Positions 51,141-60,439 of a stretch of 64,000 nucleotides of DNA are shown here, in pieces. Numbering within the stretch: the stretch's first letter is position 1; every line of letters starts with the position of its first letter. Source of the stretch: an uncultured Tessaracoccus sp. (GTDB lineage Bacteria; Actinomycetota; Actinomycetes; Propionibacteriales; Propionibacteriaceae); the NCBI RefSeq assembly GCF_947255005.1, contig NZ_CAMYFI010000004.1, forward strand, positions 13,951-77,950. The letters run 5' to 3'. Position numbers and translations under genes: made by a program. Under the pieces are notes generated by a model. That model saw nothing but the letters and a program-made list of their open reading frames with translations, was not told the DNA's origin and ran no database searches.

Positions 51141-51884
51141 TCAGATTCCCAGCACGTCGGAGAGCCCGAGGGTGAGGCCCTTGTGAGTGCGCACGTGCTC
51201 GATTGCGGCAATGACGCCGGGCATGAACGAAGCCCGGTCAAAGGAGTCGTGACGGAGCGTGAGACTCTCACCTGCCGCACCAAAAAGCACCTCCTGATGA
51301 GCAACGAGCCCCTGCAAGCGCACCGCGTGCACGTGAATGCCCTCGACCTGCGCACCCCGGGCACCCAGCTCGTCGTGCACCGTCGCATCTGGCACCGGAT
51401 CCATGCGCTCCTCCTCGCGCACCGCGGCAATCCGCTGCGCGGTCGTCGTCGCCGTACCTGACGGGGCATCGGCCTTGTGGGGGTGGTGCAGCTCCACAAT
51501 TTCCACCGACGGGTAGTACTTCGCCGCGAGTTCTGAGAACCGCATCAGCAGATTCGCCCCGATGGAGAAGTTCGACGCGATGAGGACGCCCACGCCGGGG
51601 TGTTCGTCGCACAATGTGCGCACCCGCTGCAGCCGGGCTTCGTCGAATCCGGTGGTGCCGATCACCATGTCCAGGCCGCGTTCAAGTGCCCATTCAATGT
51701 TGTCCATCACCGCATCGGGATGGGTGAAGTCGACGACCACTTGAGCGTCCTTGATGGCTTCTCGGGGCGCCTCAAGATCGGAGCCGCCCGTAAACACCAT
51801 GCTGTCGGCTTCCTCGACGGCTGTCACTACCTGGCTACCCATCTTGCCGCTGACGCCAAAAACGCCAACCTTGGTTGCATTCAT
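51141..51884 (-). CDS. dapB: 4-hydroxy-tetrahydrodipicolinate reductase
   Basis: A 247-residue enzyme. The NAD(P) motif is GVSGKMG at residues 10-16, and the active-site block is ELHHPHKADAPSGTA with the family's conserved HHxxKxDAPSGTA. It reduces dihydrodipicolinate in lysine and diaminopimelate synthesis. The ATG at 51884 follows AGGAGG with good spacing. It follows pnp, as in many actinobacteria. Confidence 0.95.
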   Translation of the reverse strand: MNATKVGVFGVSGKMGSQVVTAVEEADSMVFTGGSDLEAPREAIKDAQVVVDFTHPDAVMDNIEWALERGLDMVIGTTGFDEARLQRVRTLCDEHPGVGVLIASNFSIGANLLMRFSELAAKYYPSVEIVELHHPHKADAPSGTATTTAQRIAAVREEERMDPVPDATVHDELGARGAQVEGIHVHAVRLQGLVAHQEVLFGAAGESLTLRHDSFDRASFMPGVIAAIEHVRTHKGLTLGLSDVLGI

Positions 51885-52044
51885 GCTGGTTACCTCCTGC
51901 ATGGTTCGGGCGAGTCCATCGCTTCGTACTACTTCAGTTCTACCAGCAGGGTCCGCACCAAGGATGCGACCTCCCACGGACGTGCCACGGCCGGCCCTGC
52001 CCCAATGAGCAATGGCCGGCCGCGATCACCTGGATGAACGGAAC

Positions 52045-54255
52045 TCACTCCTCCTCGGAGCGCTCCTCCTGGCGCTCTTCTTCCTCGATGACGGGCACGA
52101 GCGAGAGCTTGCCGCGGTCATCAATGTCGGAGATCTCAACCTGGAGCTTCTGGCCGACGCTGACCACATCGTCGACGTTCTCGACGCGCTTGCCACCGGC
52201 GAGCGCGCGCAGCTTCGAGATGTGCAGCAGACCGTCCTTGCCAGGCAGCAACGAGACGAACGCGCCGAAGGTGGTGGTCTTCACGACGGTGCCGAGGAAC
52301 CGCTCGCCCTTCTCCGGCATGTGCGGGTTGGCGATAGCGTTGATCTGAGCGATGGCCGCGTCGGCAGCCGCGCCGTCCTCAGCGCCCACGTAGACGGTGC
52401 CATCGTCCTCGATAGAAATGTTGGCGCCGGTCTCGTCCTGGATCTGGTTGATCATCTTGCCCTTGGGGCCGATGACCTCACCGATCTTGTCGACGGGTAC
52501 CTTGATCGCGACGATACGTGGCGCGTAGGGGCTCATCTCGTCCGGTACATCGATGGCTTCGCCCATCACGTCGAGCAGCGTGTGACGCGCGTCGCGGGCC
52601 TGCAGCAGCGCCTTCTGCAGCTCGCTGGCGGGAATGCCGTTGAGCTTGGTGTCCAGCTGGAGGGCGGTGACGAAGTCGCGGGTGCCGGCCACCTTGAAGT
52701 CCATGTCGCCCAGGGCGTCTTCCGCGCCGAGGATGTCGGTGAGCGCGACATAGTGCGTCTCGCCGTCGAGTTCCTCGCTCATGAGACCCATGGCGATACC
52801 CGCAACGGCGGCGCGCAGCGGCACACCGGCGTTCAGCAGCGACATCGTCGAGGCACACACCGAACCCATCGACGTGGAGCCATTCGAGCCCAGTGCCTCG
52901 GAAACCTGACGGATGGCGTAGGGGAACTCCTCGCGCGTGGGCAGCACCGGCACAAGCGCACGTTCGGCGAGCGCACCGTGACCAACCTCGCGACGCTTCG
53001 GCGAACCGACGCGGCCCGTCTCACCCGTGGAGTACGGGGGGAAGTTGTAGTTGTGCATGTAGCGCTTAGTGTGCTCGGGCGAGAGCGTGTCGATCTTCTG
53101 CTCCATGTCCAGCATGTTCAGCGTAGACACGCCAAGAATTTGGGTTTCGCCGCGCTGGAACAGCGCTGAGCCGTGCACGCGCGGCACCACAGCAACCTCG
53201 GCGGACAGCGCACGAATATCGGTGACGCCGCGCCCGTCGATACGCACGCCCTCGGTAAGCGTGCGGTGACGCACAATCTTTTTCGTAATGGCCTTCAGCG
53301 CAGCAGCAATCTCGTTCTCGCGGTCTTCGAACTTCTCCGCGAGCTGCTCCTGCACATCCTGGCGGATGGCGTGCGTGGCGTCGTCGCGATCCTGTTTGCC
53401 GGGGATGGTCATCGCCTCAGCGATACGGTCCTTCGCTAGCTCCTCGACGGCGGCGTACACGTCGTCCTGGTAATCGAGGAAGACGGGGAAGTCGTACGTT
53501 TCCTTCGGCAATTTGGCGGCGAGCTCAGCTTGAGCGTCGCACAGCGTCTTGATGAACGGCTTCGCGGCTTCGAGACCTTGCCCGACGACCTCCTCGGTCG
53601 GGGCGGTCTTGCCGCCACGCACGAGCTCCCAGGTGGCGTCGGTGCCGCCGGCCTCCACCATCATGATGGCGACGTCGCCGTCGTCGAGGACGCGACCCGC
53701 AACCACCATCTGGAAGGTCGACTTGTGTACCTGCTCGACGGTGGGGAAACACACCCAAGTGTCGTCGATGAGGGCGACGCGAACACCGCCGATGGGACCC
53801 GAGAACGGCAGCCCAGCGAGCTGGGTAGACATGGACGCGGCATTGATGGCGACCACGTCGTAGTACACGTCGGGGTTCAGCGCCATGACGGTGACGATCA
53901 CCTGCACCTCATTGCGCAAGCCCTTGACGAATGCGGGACGCAGCGGCCGGTCGATCAGGCGAGCGGCCAAGATGGCGGCCTCGCCGGGGCGCCCTTCGCG
54001 TCGGAAGAAAGAGCCGGGGATCTTGCCGGCTGCGTACATACGTTCTTCAATGTCGACGGTGAGCGGGAAGAAATCGATCGCGTCACGTGGCGTCTTCTGC
54101 GCACACGTGGCTGCGAGCAACATGGTGTCGTCGTCGATGTAAACGGCTGCGGAGCCGTCGGCCTGCTGCGCGAGTTGGCCCGCTTCGAAGCGCACGACGT
54201 GTTTGCCGTACGAGCCGTTGTCAATCACGGCTTCGGTGTACTCAAGTCCTGCCAT
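52045..54255 (-). CDS. pnp: Polyribonucleotide nucleotidyltransferase (PNPase)
   Basis: A 736-residue enzyme with two RNase PH domains (GSFFRREGRPGEAAILAARLIDRPLRP in the first; GSSTSMGSVCASTMSLLNAGVP-like block in the second), then a KH domain (VIGPKGKMINQIQDETGANI) and an S1 domain (FLGTVVKTTTFGAFVSLLPG). It degrades RNA 3'-5' using phosphate and forms trimers. The ATG at 54255 has AAAGGAA upstream; the frame is open to 54570 without similarity. The upstream leader of 356 bases may be autoregulatory, as in other bacteria. Confidence 0.96.
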   Translation of the reverse strand: MAGLEYTEAVIDNGSYGKHVVRFEAGQLAQQADGSAAVYIDDDTMLLAATCAQKTPRDAIDFFPLTVDIEERMYAAGKIPGSFFRREGRPGEAAILAARLIDRPLRPAFVKGLRNEVQVIVTVMALNPDVYYDVVAINAASMSTQLAGLPFSGPIGGVRVALIDDTWVCFPTVEQVHKSTFQMVVAGRVLDDGDVAIMMVEAGGTDATWELVRGGKTAPTEEVVGQGLEAAKPFIKTLCDAQAELAAKLPKETYDFPVFLDYQDDVYAAVEELAKDRIAEAMTIPGKQDRDDATHAIRQDVQEQLAEKFEDRENEIAAALKAITKKIVRHRTLTEGVRIDGRGVTDIRALSAEVAVVPRVHGSALFQRGETQILGVSTLNMLDMEQKIDTLSPEHTKRYMHNYNFPPYSTGETGRVGSPKRREVGHGALAERALVPVLPTREEFPYAIRQVSEALGSNGSTSMGSVCASTMSLLNAGVPLRAAVAGIAMGLMSEELDGETHYVALTDILGAEDALGDMDFKVAGTRDFVTALQLDTKLNGIPASELQKALLQARDARHTLLDVMGEAIDVPDEMSPYAPRIVAIKVPVDKIGEVIGPKGKMINQIQDETGANISIEDDGTVYVGAEDGAAADAAIAQINAIANPHMPEKGERFLGTVVKTTTFGAFVSLLPGKDGLLHISKLRALAGGKRVENVDDVVSVGQKLQVEISDIDDRGKLSLVPVIEEEERQEERSEEE

Positions 54256-54611
54256 TGGTGCAGGGTTCCTTTCGCTAGTGCCGCCCAAACATGACGAACC
54301 GCCGTGGAGTACCCGGTCTTCGATCGAGGCCCGCGGGGAATCACACCCGAAGGTCACTACCGAGGACCAGAGCCACTCCGGTTGGGCGGCGATGAGACTA
54401 TCTATGCGGTTGTCGCCTACCATGCTAGCGGACGCGACGCGAAATGCCCCGATTTCAACGCCCCATGCAGCCACCGACGGCGCGCCCCAACGACGTCTCT
54501 GCCTTGCCCCCCGTGACGTTCCTCCCAATAAGGAATGTGGGATTCCACCGAAAACGGTGGAATCCCACATTCCTTATTCCGGCTCCCTCGAAGCGATCCG
54601 CCTACGAAGGT
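54256..54611 (-). other. rpsO-pnp intergenic leader
   Basis: 356 bases between the rpsO stop and the pnp ATG without a gene. It contains a perfect long hairpin (54527-54578) close to rpsO and ends in the pnp ribosome binding site. No convincing promoter was found, so pnp may be expressed by read-through past the hairpin plus an unseen promoter. PNPase leader hairpins are autoregulated in enterobacteria; a similar role here is inference. Confidence 0.45.
54527..54578. terminator. perfect 23-bp hairpin between rpsO and pnp
   Basis: Positions 54527-54549 and 54556-54578 are exact complements (23 bp; core GATTCCACC/GGTGGAATC) around the loop GAAAAC. The stem ends in AATAAGG/CCTTATT, so it could terminate in either direction. 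It follows rpsO by 33 bases. The layout matches the dapB hairpin at 51061-51103. Confidence 0.7.
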
Positions 54612-54875
54612 TCAGCGACGCAGGCCGAGGCGGGCGATCAACTCACGGTAGTGCTCGATGTCCTGCTTCGCGACGTAGTTCAGCAAGCGACGACGTTGAC
54701 CAACCATCAGCATCAAACCACGACGGGAGTGGTGGTCACCTTTGTGGCTCTTGAGGTGCTCGGTGAGGTGCGCGATGCGCTTGCTGAGTAGCGCGATCTG
54801 CACGTCGGGCGAGCCGGTGTCACCAGGCTTGGTGGCGTACTCTTCAATAATCTTCTTCTTTTCCGCAGCGTCCAT
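54612..54875 (-). CDS. rpsO: 30S ribosomal protein S15
   Basis: An 87-residue protein ending in the S15 signature HHSRRGLMLMVGQRRRLLNYV and IARLGLRR. It binds 16S rRNA early in 30S assembly. The ATG at 54875 follows AAGGAGC with normal spacing; the frame is open to 55061 but that part lacks similarity. It lies upstream of pnp, the near-universal order. Confidence 0.95.
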   Translation of the reverse strand: MDAAEKKKIIEEYATKPGDTGSPDVQIALLSKRIAHLTEHLKSHKGDHHSRRGLMLMVGQRRRLLNYVAKQDIEHYRELIARLGLRR

Positions 54876-55059
54876 AGTAGGTGCTCCTTCCAGCTCGCTG
54901 CACGGCGCTCCGGTCGCGGGTGCTGTCGGAGCTCTTTTTGGGCCGTGGCCGATCAAACGGCAACCCGGCGATGCTACCACTTGGACGCACCTTCCCCCAA
55001 CTGCACCCTTGGCGGGTAGGCTCACACCATAATCGTTCGAGCAACCGTGAGGAGAGGCC

Positions 55060-55542
55060 ATGCCTATCGTCGTACGCCTTGTTGAGGAACGCGACCTTCC
55101 CGCCCTACGCGAGCATCAGGCGCGCCCAGACCTGAACCTCGTCGATGTTCACTTCGAGGCCTCCGCCGACGGAACCTTGCTCTTTGCTGCCGCATTCGAC
55201 GAGGACACGCCGCTCGGCACCGCGCTGCTGGACATCACCGACGACTACCAGTGGACACCCGAGCTGCGCAACATGTGGGTGTACCCGCAGGCGCGCCGCC
55301 GCGGCGCTGGGCGAGCGCTTTCTCAGTGGCTCGAAGAGGAAGCTCGTAGGCGCGGGCACGAGGCCGTGTTCCTCGCCGTTGACCCCAACAACGAAAAGGC
55401 GATCCCGCTGTATGTCTCGCTCGGCTACTCCCCCATCGGCGAGCATTTGATCGTCGACGACCCCGAAGTGCCCCAGGTGGACGATGCCACGAAGCCCGCC
55501 GAGTACTACGCTATCTACAAGAAGTCGCTCGTCGCGCAGTAA
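55060..55542 (+). CDS. GNAT-family N-acetyltransferase
   Basis: A 160-residue GNAT protein. Motif A is NMWVYPQARRRGAGRALSQWLEEEARRRG, with the acetyl-CoA loop RRRGAG, followed by VFLAVDPNNEKAIPLYVSLGY. The GAGGAGA ribosome binding site lies just before the ATG. It is divergent from rpsO. The substrate is unknown; ribosomal-protein acetylation is possible from the neighbourhood but unsupported. Confidence 0.85.
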   Translation: MPIVVRLVEERDLPALREHQARPDLNLVDVHFEASADGTLLFAAAFDEDTPLGTALLDITDDYQWTPELRNMWVYPQARRRGAGRALSQWLEEEARRRGHEAVFLAVDPNNEKAIPLYVSLGYSPIGEHLIVDDPEVPQVDDATKPAEYYAIYKKSLVAQ

Positions 55543-55597
55543 ACCGCTCAAGCTCGACCACACCAGCCGCGCGCCCCAGTGACGCGCCTCGTCGGCG

Positions 55598-56842
55598 CTA
55601 TTTCACTTCGCGGGAAGGCGCGACGAAGGAGTTGCACTCCTGGTACGTCGAAGCCTTCAGCCCTCGCTCCGTCCAGAGCCCTCGCGACGCGCTCACCCCG
55701 TGGAGCGGTTCCTCGGCATCCGGCGGATCGCCCACGAACTCCGCAGCCTTCACCACGGAGCGGTAATCGCCTGAGTCATACCCCAGCGAGACGGTGACCG
55801 ACTGAATGAACGACGCGGCAAGGCAATCAGCCTGCACCTCGAGACGACGGTTCAACTCGAACGCCTGCGGCTTGCTCTTCGCATCGCGCATCGAGTAATG
55901 CCGCTGTACCAGGATGCCGTTGCGACCCTGCACGTTGTGCCCATACTCGTGCGCCATCACGTAGTCCCAGACGGTCTGATCGTCGCCGATCACGTCCACC
56001 AGCTCGGCGGAGAAGTAGATACCCTGGTTGGCTGCGCAGAAGAATGCGTTCCGGGGCTCCAGCTCACCGCATGGGCTGTTGCCACCGTTACCTTCGTAGA
56101 CCTTAACGCGCGGCTGATACTGCTTGTACCCTGCGGCTTCGAGCGGCGGGCCAAAGGTGCGGGTGAGACATTCAGACAGTGCTTGGAGCCGTTGTTCCAG
56201 CTCATCAGCATCGCGGATGTTAGACACGTCGGGCGCTTCACAGCGCACTGGCTCTGGCACCTTCTGCTGGTAGAACTTATTGCTATCAAGCAAGCTGGGG
56301 TCGTTGTACGAATCCACCACCTCGGAAGGCCCTTGCCCCGCGCCAGGAACCTGGTACTCCTCATTGACGTAGACAACCTCGTCGTTGCTGCCCGGAGTTC
56401 CACCACCGGTGGAGCCTGGCCCCTTCGCCGACTGGGTCAAAACGAAGTATCCCATCATCATGCCAAGCACGACGACCGGCAGCAGTAGCCACCACAGACT
56501 GCCGGACTTCTGCTGGGGCGGCGGCCACGGATAGGCGGGCGGATACTGACCGGGCGCGAAGGGAGGCCCACCGGGATTCAGACCGGGCCGATACCGCGGA
56601 TCGAAACCACCTGGCCGGAATTGTTGGGGGTACCCAAACTGCTGCTGTGGCAGCGGCTGCGTCTGCGGCCCTTGCCACCCCGGCATCGGCGCACCCCCCT
56701 GTTGATTCGACGGCGCACCCCACCGCTGACCGTGTGAGCTGGGTTGGCGGGCGTAGGGGTTGGCCCACGATGGCGCCTGGCGCCCGGGAGGGCTGTGGAA
56801 CGGCGACGCACCGAACCCGTTACGGGGGGCATTGGGGGGCAT
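55598..56842 (-). CDS. YpfJ-family neutral zinc metallopeptidase, membrane anchored
   Basis: 414 residues. The first 110 are rich in Pro, Gly and Gln (PQQFGYPQQFRPGGFDPRY) and cytoplasmic, one transmembrane helix follows (LWWLLLPVVVLGMMMGYFVL), and the rest faces outward. The zinc site is HEYGH at residues 298-302 with a glutamate 335 ligand candidate (RRLEVQADCLA). The family is predicted to be a metalloprotease of unknown target. The ATG at 56842 is used; a GTG two codons upstream is possible. Confidence 0.85.
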   Translation of the reverse strand: MPPNAPRNGFGASPFHSPPGRQAPSWANPYARQPSSHGQRWGAPSNQQGGAPMPGWQGPQTQPLPQQQFGYPQQFRPGGFDPRYRPGLNPGGPPFAPGQYPPAYPWPPPQQKSGSLWWLLLPVVVLGMMMGYFVLTQSAKGPGSTGGGTPGSNDEVVYVNEEYQVPGAGQGPSEVVDSYNDPSLLDSNKFYQQKVPEPVRCEAPDVSNIRDADELEQRLQALSECLTRTFGPPLEAAGYKQYQPRVKVYEGNGGNSPCGELEPRNAFFCAANQGIYFSAELVDVIGDDQTVWDYVMAHEYGHNVQGRNGILVQRHYSMRDAKSKPQAFELNRRLEVQADCLAASFIQSVTVSLGYDSGDYRSVVKAAEFVGDPPDAEEPLHGVSASRGLWTERGLKASTYQECNSFVAPSREVK

Positions 56843-56947
56843 AGTCACGCCACAACCGTAACCCACGAGAGGGCCACCCCTCGCTCACGCAGGCGCCGGT
56901 GCGCATGACACGCCCGTGTGCAATAGTGTGCAAGTCCCGACGAAAGA

Positions 56948-58633
56948 GTGACCGTGTCGAAGATCCATCGCCTGCTGCTCAGCATCTCCCTGGGCCTCTT
57001 GACCCTCGCAATGCTGGCCATGCCCGCACGCGCTGACAACAGCGTCGATGCACTCGATGTCTCCGCCGAGTTGAAGGCCGACGGCACCCTCACCGTGACG
57101 AGCACACTCACCGGTGATGCCATGGGCAGCGACTTGCAGATGCGCATCCCCAAGCACTCTCCCCTCGGCGACTTGAGGAGGTTCCTCTACGACGTCTCAG
57201 ACGTCGCTGTCACTGCAGAAGGTAGTCAGCTCGAGCACACCGTCGACGAAAACTCCGACGCTGTCACTGTGAAGGTGGATCCGAGCAAGTCGGGCGGCAA
57301 GCCCATCACGATTGCGTACACCGTCACAGGAACCACGTCGACGCCCGCCGGGCAAGAGGATGTGCGTCATTTCTCCTGGCCAGTGGTCGGCGGGCTGAAC
57401 ATGAGCGTTCAGAACGTGAAGGGCAGCGTGGCGCTACTTGCCATCCCACCGGATTTTGAGTGCGCCGCGGGCAATCCGAGCACCCCGCACAACTGCTTCT
57501 CCTGGAACATCGATCGCGACAAGCCGGTGCCGATCAGCTTCGAGGACGGGCCGATTGAGCCAGGGCAGACCATCCAAATCTCGGGTAGTCAGCCCGCAAA
57601 CCAGGTAGCCTCCACCGCGACGGTGCACACCCGCTGGACGCTTGATCGCGCGTTCTCCCTCACCTTCGTCACCGGCTTGGTATCCCTCGGTGTGCTGCTG
57701 GTGGGCGCCGTCGCACTATGGCAGTGGCACCGCCGTGTGGGCCGCGACGAGGTGGCCACCGCCGCACCCACGGTCATTGGCGAGTTCCATCCGGTGGCTG
57801 AGGGAGTCAGCGAGTTTCGGTTGCGCGAGAACATCCGACCAGGCCAGATCGGCACCGTCGCGGACGAATCTGTCGATCCGATCGACGTCACGGCGACCAT
57901 CCTCGATCTCGCCGTGCGTGGTTTCCTTCGCATCGAACAGCTGCATGTGCCAGGCGGTATGGATTGGACGTTCACGCGCCTCAACGATGACACGAGCAGC
58001 CTGCGTAAGTACGAGCGCATCTTGCTGGATGCGGTCGCTCCCGTCGACGGAACTCCCGTGCTCGTCTCCCAGATTCAGCAGGCCGTCGGCCCATGCGTAT
58101 CTGACTTGCAGCATGCGCTCTACGACGACGTCGTGGAGAGCGGTTGGTTCGCAAAGCGCCCCGACGCGTCGCGCACCGATTCGCGCACCATCGGCGCCGC
58201 GTTGCTCATCGTGGGCCTGATCGCCACTGGGTTGCTTGCCTGGCTGACCACATGGGGGCTCGTCGGGCTCGCGGTGGTCACCGTCGGGGTGGGTGCGCTC
58301 TTCATCGCCGGCGAGATGCCCCGTCGTTCGGCCAAGGGCGCGGCGCTGTTGGCCGGGCTGCACGGGTTCTCAGCCGTGCTCGCCCAACAGAGCACCGAAG
58401 TCATGCCACCAGGCAAGGAGCTTCGAGAGATCTCCAAGTTCCTGCCGTATGCGGTGGTGCTGGGCGGCAAGGAGCGCTGGGTCAACGCGATGGTGGCCGC
58501 CGATCGCGATACCACTCCAGATCCGGATGCGATCAGCTGGTTCCACGCCCCCGAGGATTGGCACCTGCAGCAGCTGCCGCAGTCGCTGGATGCTCTCATC
58601 GCGTCGATCCAGGGCCATCTCTTCGGCCGCTAA
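56948..58633 (+). CDS. DUF2207 membrane protein
   Basis: 561 residues with an N-terminal signal sequence (IHRLLLSISLGLLTLAMLAMPARA), an extracellular beta-rich domain to about 235, and a transmembrane helix (LTFVTGLVSLGVLLVGAVALW). The cytoplasmic region carries the DUF2207 block PGQIGTVADESVDPIDVTAT and LAVRGFLRI, and a hydrophobic pair lies near 420-455. Function unknown. The start is GTG, 56948 or 56954. It is convergent with the next operon with a 9-base gap. Confidence 0.8.
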   Translation: MTVSKIHRLLLSISLGLLTLAMLAMPARADNSVDALDVSAELKADGTLTVTSTLTGDAMGSDLQMRIPKHSPLGDLRRFLYDVSDVAVTAEGSQLEHTVDENSDAVTVKVDPSKSGGKPITIAYTVTGTTSTPAGQEDVRHFSWPVVGGLNMSVQNVKGSVALLAIPPDFECAAGNPSTPHNCFSWNIDRDKPVPISFEDGPIEPGQTIQISGSQPANQVASTATVHTRWTLDRAFSLTFVTGLVSLGVLLVGAVALWQWHRRVGRDEVATAAPTVIGEFHPVAEGVSEFRLRENIRPGQIGTVADESVDPIDVTATILDLAVRGFLRIEQLHVPGGMDWTFTRLNDDTSSLRKYERILLDAVAPVDGTPVLVSQIQQAVGPCVSDLQHALYDDVVESGWFAKRPDASRTDSRTIGAALLIVGLIATGLLAWLTTWGLVGLAVVTVGVGALFIAGEMPRRSAKGAALLAGLHGFSAVLAQQSTEVMPPGKELREISKFLPYAVVLGGKERWVNAMVAADRDTTPDPDAISWFHAPEDWHLQQLPQSLDALIASIQGHLFGR

Positions 58634-58642
58634 CCGCCGCGA

Positions 58643-59617
58643 TCAGCCTTCGGGCTGGATCACGTGCTCGTCGTAGTTGGGCTCCTCTTTGATGATGCCG
58701 AATTCCTTGGCATGTGCGCCCATCGTCTTGAGCGATTCGACGTCGAGGCCGGGTTTGAAGGCGGCGATGTTGATCTTGTCGGCCACCGCGGGGTCGAGTT
58801 TGATCTTCTCCACGGCGAGCTTGCGGAACTCGTCGGGATGCTCGGTGGCGTACTCGTTTGCTTTGCTCATCGCCCGTTGGAATTTCTGCAGCACCTCCGG
58901 ATTCGCCTCAGCGAATTTCCCGCTGGTGATGTAGTAGCCGAGCGTAGTGTCCGGAATGGCCTCGACGAAGTTCGAGAGAATTGGCCGATATCCGGCATCC
59001 ACAGCGAGTGTGCGGAACGGGTCAACCTGCCAGATGGCATCCACGTCGCCGCGTTCCAGCGCTGCGCCCATGTCGGAGTAGTTCATGGGAACCCACTCGA
59101 TGCCCTTCGGATCTATCCCCTTCTTCTGCAACGCGACGGGGATGGTGACGTCGCCGAGATTCTTCAGCGAGTTCACGGCGATGCGCTTGCCAGGAAGATC
59201 CTCCGGGCCCTGGATCTTGGAATCCTCGAGCACGAAGATGTTCGACGTGTCCTGCTCCACATCAGTTCCGGTGCCGCAGCAGTTGACGACGAACCGGACG
59301 TCGAGGCCCTCGTCGATCGCGGCGAGGTCGGAAATCACGTTGGCGTAGCCAATGGGCGATTCACCGTTGATGACACTCGGGATGATGGCGGAACCACTCT
59401 CCGCGATCTCCACCTTCACGTTCAGCCCCTCGTCAGCGAAAAAGCCCTGCTCGATGCCCAGGTAGAGCGGCACGGAGTCGGAGGTGGTGATGTGCTGGAT
59501 AGTGAGCTCGACGTTGCCGTCGGCATCCTTCTTCGCTTCCGGGCCGCCGGAGCAACCGGAAGCCATCAGTAAAGCTGCGGCGAGCGCAGCAGCGGCGACG
59601 TGACGAATCTTGTGCAT
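58643..59617 (-). CDS. NMT1/SsuA-type ABC substrate-binding lipoprotein
   Basis: 324 residues. The signal peptide ends in the lipobox LMASGC (cysteine 22). The mature domain has the NMT1 pattern (SDSVPLYLGIEQGFFADEGLNV, GESPIGYANVISDLAAIDEG, GDVDAIWQVDPF). Such proteins bind sulfonates, nitrate, aromatic acids or thiamine precursors. It is the last gene of an operon that also encodes an ATPase, two permeases and an acyl-CoA ligase, so a carboxylate ligand is the best guess. Confidence 0.88.
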   Translation of the reverse strand: MHKIRHVAAAALAAALLMASGCSGGPEAKKDADGNVELTIQHITTSDSVPLYLGIEQGFFADEGLNVKVEIAESGSAIIPSVINGESPIGYANVISDLAAIDEGLDVRFVVNCCGTGTDVEQDTSNIFVLEDSKIQGPEDLPGKRIAVNSLKNLGDVTIPVALQKKGIDPKGIEWVPMNYSDMGAALERGDVDAIWQVDPFRTLAVDAGYRPILSNFVEAIPDTTLGYYITSGKFAEANPEVLQKFQRAMSKANEYATEHPDEFRKLAVEKIKLDPAVADKINIAAFKPGLDVESLKTMGAHAKEFGIIKEEPNYDEHVIQPEG

Positions 59618-59628
59618 GGTTACTCCGA

Positions 59629-60438
59629 TCAGATGATGTATTCGGGTTCGGGTTGGGGTTCGACGACCAGGTGGCGGATCGTCGCGAAGACCTCCGCACG
59701 GAGTTCTCCAAATCTGGGAATGGCCTTCGTATCGAGCTGCGAGCGTTCACGCGGCAGGTCGATGGTGACGATCTTCTCTACTCGGCTGGGTGACTTCGAG
59801 ACGACGGCAACCCGGTCGGATAGATACACCGCCTCGTCGACGTCGTGGGTGACGAATAGGAATGTCGCGCCCGTCTCGTCGCGCACGCGCAGCAGCAGAT
59901 CTTCCAAGTCGGCGCGAGTCTGGGCGTCGACGGCAGCGAACGGCTCGTCGAGGACGAGGAGCTCCGCTTCGTAGGCCAGCGCCCGCGCGATGGCAACGCG
60001 TTGTTGCATGCCGCCGGACAGCTGCCAGGGGTACTTGTCGTCTTCGCCGGCAAGGCCTACTTGGGTGAGCGCCTGGTCCACCCGACGCGCCACCTCCGTC
60101 GACGATTCTCCCGAGGCCTCCAGCGGCAGGGCGACGTTCTTCGCCACCGTCAGCCACGGATACAGCGAGCGGGAATAGTCCTGAAAGACCGGTGCGAGCT
60201 GCCGGGGCGGCCCCTCAATGGCCTTGCCAGCGAGCAACACCTCTCCCGACGTCGGCTCCGACAACCCGGAGATACAGCGCAGCAGCGTCGTCTTTCCCGC
60301 GCCGGAGGGACCGACAATGGTGAAGAACTCCCCTTCGTCGACGGCGAACTCCATGCCGTCGAGCACCGGCGTCGCCGTGCCTCGTCGGTTTCTGGGTGCG
60401 TAGGTTTTCGAGAGATTGCGGATTTCCAGCAGCGCCAT
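59629..60438 (-). CDS. ABC transporter ATP-binding protein (SsuB/TauB type)
   Basis: 269 residues. Walker A is GPSGAGKTT from residue 43, the signature is LSGGMQQRVAIARAL, Walker B is LLVLDEPFAAVD and the H-loop is FVTHDVDEAVYLSDRV. It energises the two permeases encoded just upstream in the transcript. The next gene, for the binding protein, starts 11 bases after its stop. Confidence 0.92.
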   Translation of the reverse strand: MALLEIRNLSKTYAPRNRRGTATPVLDGMEFAVDEGEFFTIVGPSGAGKTTLLRCISGLSEPTSGEVLLAGKAIEGPPRQLAPVFQDYSRSLYPWLTVAKNVALPLEASGESSTEVARRVDQALTQVGLAGEDDKYPWQLSGGMQQRVAIARALAYEAELLVLDEPFAAVDAQTRADLEDLLLRVRDETGATFLFVTHDVDEAVYLSDRVAVVSKSPSRVEKIVTIDLPRERSQLDTKAIPRFGELRAEVFATIRHLVVEPQPEPEYII

Positions 60439-60439
60439 A

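Noticed and set aside
54256..54570. N-terminal extension of PNPase to 54570
   Set aside because: It would read through the 23-bp hairpin, lacks similarity to PNPase, and the ATG at 54255 has a good ribosome binding site.
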